From Phaonia tiefii (Eukaryota; Arthropoda; Insecta; Diptera; Muscidae): a stretch of DNA of 64,000 bases. The notes beneath the pieces were generated by a model. The model was not told the origin of the DNA. It saw only the letters and a list, made by a program, of their open reading frames with translations, and searched no databases. A program made the translations under genes and the position numbers. Numbering within the stretch: the first letter of the stretch is position 1; each line of letters starts with the position of its first letter. Location of the stretch: NCBI GenBank assembly GCA_963931995.1, contig OZ008367.1:150684578-150748577 (forward strand), given 5' to 3'. Positions 56,776 through 64,000 of this stretch are shown piece by piece.

Positions 56776-57670
56776 TGCACTTTTAAATTTCGTGTCTTTT
56801 TTTGTGCAAGTGGCAACACCGAAATTTGTCAGCAGTCAAATATGTTTATTCCGATTATTAAAAATAGAGCACTATACGAAAGACCAACGCTTTATAATTT
56901 TAAAAACATATTACAAAAATTTGGAAAGTTATGCTGAGGCCGCTCGCAAAATTCGAAGAATTTTCAGTTGAGAATTTTAAGAACTTGGGTCGCTTATGGA
57001 CAGTCACACTGCTGCGAGTCAACTTACCGGTCGGTCTTTTGAAAACATTGCTGCTGTAAACGAGAGTGTCGACGAAAACCCGATAACATCAATTCGGCTT
57101 CGTTCTCGCGAATTTTGAGAAAATATCTCCATCTTCGTGCGTACAAAATTCAACTTACTCAGGAGCTCAAGCCAGCAGACCATGGAAAGCGCCGGCAATT
57201 CGTTCAATGGGTAATGAAGCAAAAGTGTAGTAAATGCCAATTTAAAAAAAAAATGTCATCTTCTCCGATGAGACGCATTTCCATCTGAATTTCTTCGTGA
57301 ATACACAAAGTTGTCGGATGTTGGGCTCAGGAAATCCTCATAGAACCCATGAGAAACAAATGCGTCCACAACAAACAACTGTCTGGTGCGGTTTTTGATC
57401 AGGCGGCGTGATTGCCCCTTCTTTTTTTGAAAATGAGGCCGAAATTGCGGTGACTGTGAACGGCATTCGTTACATGAAAATGATAACGGAGGTATTGTGG
57501 CCTCAACTGTACGGCATGGATGTGTACGACATGTGGTTTTAAGCGATGTATTGCAGCAACGATTTCCAGAACAAAATATCTCAATAAATTCTGATGTCGA
57601 CTGGCCACCAAGATCATGCGATTTAACTCTTCTTTCTTTGGGGATTTGTGCAACCTCGGGTTTATGCGAA
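56774..57670 (+). pseudogene. rosa-like transposase, second copy of the 3125 subfamily
   Basis: DNA similarity to 3150-3900 is evident (TTGGAAAGTTATGCTGAGGC versus CTGGAAAGTTATACTAAGAC), and this copy keeps the part the other lacks. Readings in several frames include an AYKIQLTQELKPADH-like region, VIFSDETHFHLNFFVNTQ with the first aspartate, and TTVWCGF, then VNGIRYMKM, LWPQLYGMDVYDMWF followed by a stop, SINSDVDWPPRSCDL, and a degraded end. No start codon remains and several stops are present. A hairpin-like MITE starts at its 3' side, so its original right end is lost. Confidence 0.8.
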
Positions 57671-57683
57671 TAAATCATAAACA

Positions 57684-57834
57684 ATTCCTGCACCGGAATT
57701 CTGTAACATTTGAACGATACAAATCGGTAAATAGGTAGTCAAAATTCATAAAATTTCAATATAAAATTTTCGAATATTCTCAATATATCTACCTATTTGT
57801 ATCGGTAAAAAGTTACAGAATTCCAGTGCTGTGC
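57684..57834. mobile_element. Small hairpin-forming MITE
   Basis: CACCGGAATTCTGTAAC on the left faces GTTACAGAATTCCAGTG on the right. Further in, GATACAAATCGGTAAATAGG faces a CCTATTTGTATCGGT stretch, so the 150-bp unit is largely self-complementary. No target duplication was identified. Confidence 0.65.
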
Positions 57835-57839
57835 GTAAA

Positions 57840-58160
57840 TGATTTTTTGCAAAAAATATGCTAAATTTGATATGTTAAATTCAATAAGATCAACCAAGCA
57901 TTCTGATATGAAATATTTCCACTCATTTCAAAGGTATTTTTATGGACATTTTTTAAAGATAAATTTCCAGAAAATCGATGAGGGGAATCCTTAGAAAATT
58001 CAATTAAAATGAACGTACCATTTTGAAAAACAAGAAATTTTAAAAAAAAACTGTACTGTTCAAAAATTTTTGTTGTTGTTTTTTTTTTAATAAGGCTGCT
58101 AAACTACGTCAAAAAATTGGGTTATCATTTCTGGTTGATCAACTTTTTTAATTTTGTTGC
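57840..58160. other. Unassigned AT-rich DNA
   Basis: Nothing recognised. Confidence 0.5.
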
Positions 58161-58164
58161 ACAG

Positions 58165-58875
58165 TGTATGTTATAACATATATGTTTGCGACCCAAGTAT
58201 ATTTGTGTTTGTGATATACGTAAATACAGCCGTGTTTGTTGCACTGTTTATTCTCTCTCGAGAGCAAGAGAATAAAGGAAGGGCAACGACTGTGTATATC
58301 TTGTAGCGTGTTTCTTTATTTGTGCATTATTCTCTCAGAGAGTGATCCATAAATATTCCTGAATGTGCGTCCAAATTGCAGATAAAGTCAGTGTTTCTTA
58401 TTTTGGCTGATGTATTGCGTTCCAATTTGATATCTTCAGTCGTCAATGGTTCATCGGACAGAGGATATCAAAAGCGCTTGATCCGTCGAAGAAGAATATA
58501 CAAACGCTCGGACGGTTAAATGGTTTGTGATGTTGCTTTAGTTTTTCTGTATGTGTTTCGCATATATTTATGTGTGTAACCAAAGTGAGAAACGATTTTG
58601 AGAAAAGAAACTGGAAATCCTGAGCCTCCACTGAAAAACTCGGAATGGCGAAACATTTGTGAAATATAATAAAAAACACAAGTATTTACGCGATTGTCTT
58701 GCATGAACTAGAGTTGTATATAAGTATATTGTTTGTGTACCAGCGCATAGTGGTAACCAAGGCATAGTTGAAACCTTCTGAACACAAAAACGTGAGAGAC
58801 AACAAAAAAAGGAGAAGCAAAAGAGCAGCAGATAATCATTTCATAAAAAAAGTAATGCATTCAGCAAGTAAATGT
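58165..58875. repeat. Interior copy of the CACGCTG element at 5939-6933
   Basis: TACAGCCGTGTTTGTTGCAC, GAGCAAGAGAATAA, GAGAAACGATTTTGAG, TGCATGAACTAGA and AGGAGAAGCAAAAGAGCAGC occur in the same order as at 6100-6530. The inverted terminal CACGCTG sequences are not present, so the copy has lost its ends. Confidence 0.85.
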
Positions 58876-59064
58876 AAAAAGGGTCATTTTAAATATTTTA
58901 ATTTCTTATATAAAGTTAATACTAATAAACCAATCTCGTGCAACTAAAATCTTAGTATTAGAGTTTTTTAACTTACTTAATTAAAGCAATTAAAAAATTT
59001 ATAATGATGTTCGATTAATATTTTTCATCCAGTTAGTCAAATAGTTAATTAAAACTCTTGATTT

Positions 59065-59241
59065 TTAGTTGTCTTAGATCCGAGTTATTTTTGAAGTTGT
59101 AATTTCCTTTATGAGTAAGTGATCATGTTTTCTCTGGTTAGGGAAAAAATGTAAATGCCGTGGGTGGGATTCGAAATCACGATCGTTGGACGATCGTTTC
59201 GATGTATGTGAAGCATCATCTTAAGCAGCGTTAGCGTTCAC
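59065..59241 (-). mobile_element. SINE-like family 2 with hammerhead-like core, copy A (5'-truncated)
   Basis: On the minus strand it runs from ACGCTGCTTAAGATGATG through ACATCGAAACGATCGTC and a B-box-like TGATTTCGAATCCC to the shared 3' end CTAAGACAACTA. The CUGAAGA box is mutated (CUUAAGA), but GAAACGAUCGUC preserves what looks like the palindromic stem III, ACGAUCGU. Confidence 0.8.
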
Positions 59242-59376
59242 ACTTGTAGGGTCAAACAAAAACAGAACTATAAAATCTGCAATTACAATAATGCATTGTA
59301 TAAATTTAACTTTCAAAACTTCACCATCAGTACGTGTAGAAGGAAAGCAAACAAGCACTCTTCACGATAAAAAAAA

Positions 59377-59552
59377 CTTCGGTTAGTGACAGTAGTACAC
59401 AGTACACACCGCTGTGGCTTAACGGGCTGTACGCTTCTGAAGATGATGCCTCACGATTCGTTCAGCGAATGTGAGTCCGAATCCCAACCGCGGCATTTAC
59501 ATTTTTCTCACTAACATGATCTCTTAGCCTTAAATGAAATTACAGCTTTTCA
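59377..59552 (+). mobile_element. SINE-like family 2, copy B (hammerhead core deleted)
   Basis: It starts ACTTCGGTTAGTGAC, continues CACCGCTGTGGCTTAACGGG (A-box-like) and CTGAAGATGATGCCTCACG. It then skips about 20 bases present in copies A and C and resumes at CAGCGAATGTGAGTCCGAAT with the B-box region. The 3' end lacks the final CTAAGACAAC. Confidence 0.8.
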
Positions 59553-60420
59553 ATTCTTTTATTTTTTTACTAAATATACTTTATTTTTAATTGGTTTTAA
59601 ATTAGGGTTATAGCTCTAATTTACAGTTTCATTAATTAGTATTATCAATTTGTTTACTAGCGCAAAGTCATTAAATAATTTAATTGACCAAACAAATTTT
59701 GTAATTTAGTAGGATTTTAAACTTTTTCTGTGTACAGATGATGACTAAAATATATCTACCGTCTACCCGAAATAGAAGACGGAGGTTCAGGCATCTTCAG
59801 TTGTTTCATCTCTGCGTCGTAAAATATGCGATTCATTTCTTGATTTGTTTGAAAGTTTGCAAAAATTATAATATAGTTGTAACGGGTTTTCCAATAGGGC
59901 CCGTTATAGTCTTTTGTTTACTTTTTTGTTAAAGTTCCTGTTTTATATTTTTCAGAGAGCAAATACAAACCACCATGGCAAGTTACAGGGTTGAGCAATA
60001 TGTACAATTGATAAAACTTTCTTATCAAAATGTGTGTCTTCTCTTGTGGCAACGATTCATTCGTTCCGGCCATATTTAGACGAGGACGATTCATTCGTTC
60101 CGGGCATATTGAGACGAGGATGAACAGGTACGTCAACAAGCAAATTTGGGGCATGCTTCACCAAGTGTCATTACTTTCACCATCAAAGGAGACCGCTACT
60201 GATCGATAAAACTCAATTTCTGTTGTTCACAATTGAACGATATGGATATGGGATAATTCCAAAAGTAGTGTACATGAGCATTTTTTTTTTTTTTTTTAAG
60301 GTTGAGGAATTAGTTCTCTGAAATTGTTTACTTGCATTAAGATTTGTGCAGATTGCGAAATTACTTTTAGTTTCTTTAAAAAAATTTGTTTTGCTTTTTT
60401 ATTGCATTTTGGTGAAATAT
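59553..60420. other. Unassigned AT-rich DNA
   Basis: No gene recognised. A 34-bp tandem duplication (unit starts ACGATTCATTCGTTCCG at 60052 and 60086) and a T run at 60281-60297 are the only structures noticed. Confidence 0.5.
60052..60119. repeat. 34-bp tandem duplication
   Basis: Two units, 60052-60085 and 60086-60119, both beginning ACGATTCATTCGTTCCGG, differ at a few positions. Confidence 0.9.
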
Positions 60421-61455
60421 TTTCCGGAATGTCACTTTTTACAAAAATTTACAAAACTAAGAAATTAATGCAAAAATGTTAGAACAAAGCCTACTATCGC
60501 ATTCGTTCACTTATTATTTACCAGCTTTGGATGTTTTTCTTAAAAAAAACGGGTTAGTAATAGCAAAAAGTTATTTTTCGAAGAGATTCCAATTATTTTT
60601 TTTTCCTTTTATAATTCAAGAATTAAAAAAAAGTAATTTTTTTTCAAAAATTTGTTTTTGTGCAGCTTACATTTAAAGTAATAAATTTGCTTCAAACAAT
60701 TTGGAAGAAATTGTTGTATTTCGCTGGAAACTTGAAAAAATAAAAAGTGACAGTACGGAATTTTTTGTGACAGTAAAGAAAATCCAATTTAAATTTCAAG
60801 TGTAACGAAAACTTAAACATTTATTCATTATTTTGTTTTTGGTTACTGTTTGTTTTTTCTCTTTTATATAAAAACGAAACAAAAAATACAAGTAATCCAA
60901 TTATATTAACAAAAAATTCATGAACAAATCTATTCATCGGAATCTGTGAATATTTCATATAGTCATTCAATAGTCATTCAAAGTAATATAACAAATTATC
61001 TTTACATCAAAAGAACTACAGTATTGAAATCAATCGGAATTTTCGAGAAATAAGCTTTTAAAATACAAAAAAACCTTTTTACTTAAAAGTGACAGTAAAG
61101 AAATTTGTGATATTTTTTTTGGTTTTTTCTTCTAAAAAGTTATTTCACGGAAAAAAAAAACATGAAAAAGTGATCAAAACTTCGTAATATATTAATATAC
61201 ATTTTTATTTATTTTATTTTTTACGATTTTTTATTAAATAACTGTGTGACAGTACGGAAATTTTTAGCTGTACTTACCATCGTGCGATTATAAATTCACT
61301 TGAAAACACCAAATAATTGATTTTATTATTTTATTTTTTATCTTAATCAATTTATCACTTCTTGCACTTTTTAATAGCGATGCACATAAAGCAAACGAAA
61401 CAGCTCAAGTAATGATTATGACTGAATTAAAAAAAATGTGACATTACGGAAAAAA
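60421..61455. mobile_element. Inverted-repeat element with reiterated GTGACAGTACGG motif
   Basis: The left end TTTCCGGAATGTCACTTTTT faces a right end AAATGTGACATTACGGAAA. Inside, GTGACAGTACGGAA or GTGACAGTAAAGAAA occurs at about 60747, 60767, 61089 and 61246. The AT-rich interior has no recognisable protein. The exact outer boundaries and target duplication are not established. Confidence 0.6.
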
Positions 61456-61845
61456 CGCAGAGACAAAGTAAAATTAGAACGTCAAAATGACATTGATAAC
61501 ATTTTTCAGGTAAAACCAGGAAAAAGCAATAAAAATAAATACAGTCATTGAAAAACAGTTATATTTTTTATTATTGTTCTATTGTTTTCAACTCTTTTTC
61601 CATGTTGCTTAATGAATAACATGTGTGGAGACAGGTATATTTGTATGTAATAGGCATGATATACAGTTAAAGCACCATTTGCACAATTTACCAGAAAGTT
61701 TTACAATAATAACAACTACTTTTGTTTGTTGCTAATTATTTTAGAGCTTACTTGCCGTTTTTGTTTTTTTATTTTCTTTTACATGAAAGAAATAAAAAGC
61801 TTGAGACGAAAAAAAGCATTGTGTTTGGAATTAACCCATATAAAT
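61456..61845. other. Unassigned AT-rich DNA
   Basis: Nothing recognised. Confidence 0.5.
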
Positions 61846-62075
61846 AAAATGTTGTTCCAAGAGAATAGGTCTACGCGCCGATTAGCTGGTGCGGTAAAGG
61901 ACATTGATCGTTTGGTTATCTCACGCCGAGGCGACGTGAACTGGCCGCCCGATTTGAGCATGTTAGACTTTTCATGTGGGGTTGCCTTAAGTCACACATC
62001 TATGCCTATACTCCACAAAGGGCCGGTGCCCTCAAAGAAACATAACCCGATTTATCGTCCAAATGCAGTCTGATC
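61846..62075 (+). pseudogene. rosa-like transposase C-terminal remnant
   Basis: The frame contains DRLVISRRGDVNWPPDL, then SMLDFSCGVALSHTSM, corresponding to the VISRxGDVNWPPRSCDLTPLDFFLWG block of rosa-type transposases with a small deletion around the third aspartate. Only this block is recognisable. Upstream residues and ends are lost. Confidence 0.65.
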
Positions 62076-62079
62076 TATG

Positions 62080-63700
62080 AGTAAGAATCATCGAAAACTA
62101 AACCTCTCGGATGTGCCCCACCCAGCGGAGCCGCGGTTGCCAAATGAGTGATATATTCCACACACAATGCCATTGGCTGGCCTTTCAAATAAAAAAAAGT
62201 TGGTTGATATCTCACATGCAACTTGTTCTATTAATTTTTAATTTCTACGCGTCAATACTGGAAACCCTTCCATATCATATTATAAAATGTCAACACGGAG
62301 AACTGTATAAAAAGGTCGCCAATCAAGAATATTATAAGTGTGTAGTTTAATTTGTTTCTGAATGGCAAAACTATCGAAATATCTGCTAACACCGAAACTA
62401 AAATTTGGGACCAATAGTTTACTTTAAATTGTTGGAAGCTGCAATTGGGTTATTGGTAAAGTTAAATTGCCGAAATTTTTTTTTTTTTACTATTTCACAA
62501 TTTTCTTTCTTGGAGACTTTAACATGTAGTTTTGTTGCACAATACAGAAACCAGAATACAGAAAAGAAGGAATGAAAATTTCGTTCTTGTTTTCTGTCTA
62601 ATTTAGCTTTCTTCTGTTTTGCTTAAGGCAAACCAAATAAAAGAAACCTGAAAACAAAATAGTAGAAGGACAATTAAGTTTTACTTCAACACAGAAAATC
62701 ACGCACTCACAAACAAGGGAGCACCCAAGTTGCTAATTAAAAACACCTGTTTTCATGATGCCTATTTCATGTATTCAATATTCTCAATGAAGACTTTGTT
62801 ATGCAGTCCAAATCATTAGTACACTTCAATATTCCTCCGCCGAAATGATATAAATGACAGCGAAATTAAGTCGTTTACATCAGATACATGGGAGTGCATA
62901 GTAAGGAGAAAAAGTTATCGATCCTTGGAAAGAAGAACTTTGTTAAGGAATAATTCGTACGGGTTCAACATGAAAATATTAACACACACACACACACACA
63001 TACACAAATGTGTTTTCATATCCTTCGTTTGTTTTTAGGCATGAAAGGTTTAATGCTCCAAATTATGGCAAATTAAAATAAAGCGGTAAACGTGGGTTGG
63101 TACCGCAAACATGCAGCATTTTATTATAAAACATTCGAACCACAAGTAGTAGTAGCTCTCTTGGGAATTGAACGAATTTCTGTTAGACGATGTTTGATTT
63201 CTAATTGTATTATAGCCTATAATTGTATAGGGTCCAACAACAGAGCGGCACTTAAATGGAACCCTCAGGGGTATCGCAGACCAAATACGTAGAATCGGCC
63301 CTTAGAAAACAACATAAATGAAGACGGTTACAACAGAACCAAATAAAATCACTTGCCACATACATTTTGCTTACATATATAAGGGTCATATATGGGCCAG
63401 AGTCAAAAATTTTAAAATTCATGAAGTCGACAAACATCCTCCATTATTTCCTAACTGGTAATATACGAAATACATAATGTTATTAATGAATTTGCATCCT
63501 ATATACATGCATACATAAATTAAAATCTATGTAGATGTTGGCTATATTTTTATTACCTCCCGCATTTTCAGGCACTCAAAGTAAACAAAAACTGCTTGAA
63601 ATGTCTAGTTTTTTTATGATTTTCTTTCAGTTGCGTTGATTCCTTACAGGGGCTAAGGAGATCAGTATTCAAGTTTCCAACAGAATGAAACAAAGTTATC
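62080..63700. other. Unassigned sequence with a (CA)n tract
   Basis: A (CA)n microsatellite of about ten units occupies 62982-63004. No gene, transposon end or duplicated segment was recognised elsewhere in this stretch. Confidence 0.55.
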
Positions 63701-63704
63701 AAAT

Positions 63705-63928
63705 TTAGTTGTCTTAGAACCTCGTTATGTTTAAAGTTGTAATTTCCTTTAAGGCTGTAAGAGACAATGTTTTCTCTGGTATAGTGAAAAAAATGTAAAT
63801 GCCGCGGGTGGGATTCGAACTCACATTCGCTGGACGATAGTTTCGATGTTTGTGAAGCATCATCTTCAGCAGCGTCTAGCTGGTTAAGCCACTGCGGTGT
63901 GTATTTACACAAGTCACTAACCGAAGAC
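63705..63928 (-). mobile_element. SINE-like family 2 with hammerhead-like core, copy C (most complete)
   Basis: On the minus strand the order is: a GTCTTCGGTTAGTGAC start, CACCGCAGTGGCTTAACC (weak A-box), the hammerhead-like core (63828-63874), B-box GAGTTCGAATCCC, CCGCGGCATTTAC, a variable middle, and the 3' end CTAAGACAACTA. The length is about 224 bp. Copies A and B share start and/or end, so the limits are fairly firm. Pol III-type boxes in a short dispersed repeat fit a SINE or a retrozyme-like element. Confidence 0.85.
63828..63874 (-). ncRNA. Hammerhead ribozyme-like motif, family 3
   Basis: Minus strand: stem I CGCUG/CAGCG is perfect (63870-63874 with 63828-63832). It has CUGAAGA (63863-63869), one extra U, a GAUG/CAUC hairpin with a 9-nt loop, GAAAC (63840-63844), UAUC, and GUC (63833-63835). 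The stem III element AC...GU is two pairs here, but copy A has ACGAUCGU, a full palindrome. Confidence 0.65.
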
Positions 63929-64000
63929 ATTTATTGATTGTAGACCGATTGTTGTCGCTACTTACACATTGCTTTCCTATTTACACGCACTGATGCAGAA

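Noticed and set aside
63568..63930. 120-codon minus-strand frame
   Set aside because: Its N-terminal half is a translation of the SINE-like repeat, whose conserved features are RNA pairing and pol III boxes rather than codons.

Overview
The window is repeat-dense, AT-rich eukaryotic nuclear DNA and is almost certainly insect; higher Diptera is the best guess. The reasons are the mix of mobile elements: mariner DD34D, rosa-type DD41D mariner-like elements (first described in a tephritid fruit fly), a Tc1-like DD34E element with long terminal repeats, hAT, piggyBac, a Penelope-like element, several LINE fragments, a Ty3/gypsy fragment, a Helitron-like terminus and two SINE-like families. I found no convincing host protein-coding gene, rRNA or functional tRNA. 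Nearly every recognisable protein is a broken transposase or reverse transcriptase.

Layout: 1-5.9 kb is unassigned sequence with one rosa-like element (3125-4032). 5.9-11.2 kb is a terminal-inverted-repeat element (5939-6933) followed by a nested array: a dispersed repeat split by an irritans-like mariner (7129-11086), which is split by a hAT element (7691-10376). 12.8-15.6 kb is a large inverted-repeat element with a foldback MITE in one arm. 17.4-23.2 kb holds LINE tails, a dispersed repeat family in two copies, a tRNA-like SINE in two copies (one with a 13-bp target-site duplication), a small MITE and a rosa-like remnant. 23.2-27.7 kb holds low-complexity DNA, a degenerate minisatellite, a deleted rosa-like element with intact ends and a 22-bp tandem array. 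28.0-32.9 kb holds two partial copies of one arthropod repeat-borne protein family sharing a duplicated upstream block, with a Penelope-like element between them.

34.2-40.5 kb is a second nested array: a piggyBac transposase (34709-39762, minus) split by a Tc1-like element (34946-38292), whose left terminal repeat is split by a LINE (about 34962-36682). 40.5-49.5 kb has a foldback MITE, a long inverted-repeat element with CCCCAA-type subterminal motifs, a rosa-like remnant, a second LINE and a second Tc1-like copy carrying a LINE tail. 49.6-64 kb has more SINE copies, a gypsy fragment, another LINE tail, a strongly deleted rosa-like element, further inverted-repeat elements and a second SINE-like family in three copies.

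The most interesting signal is RNA rather than protein. Three unrelated repeat families (the Penelope-like element; a repeat at about 41.6 and 51.0 kb; the SINE-like family at 59.1, 59.4 and 63.8 kb) contain sequence that can be laid out as a minimal type I hammerhead ribozyme. Each has a CUGANGA box, a short hairpin, a GAA(A/G)C box and a UH cleavage site. In each family the stem III sequence is, or is one or two changes from, a palindrome, which is the arrangement expected of hammerheads that act as dimers. All assignments come from reading the sequence and remembered family features; no search was run.
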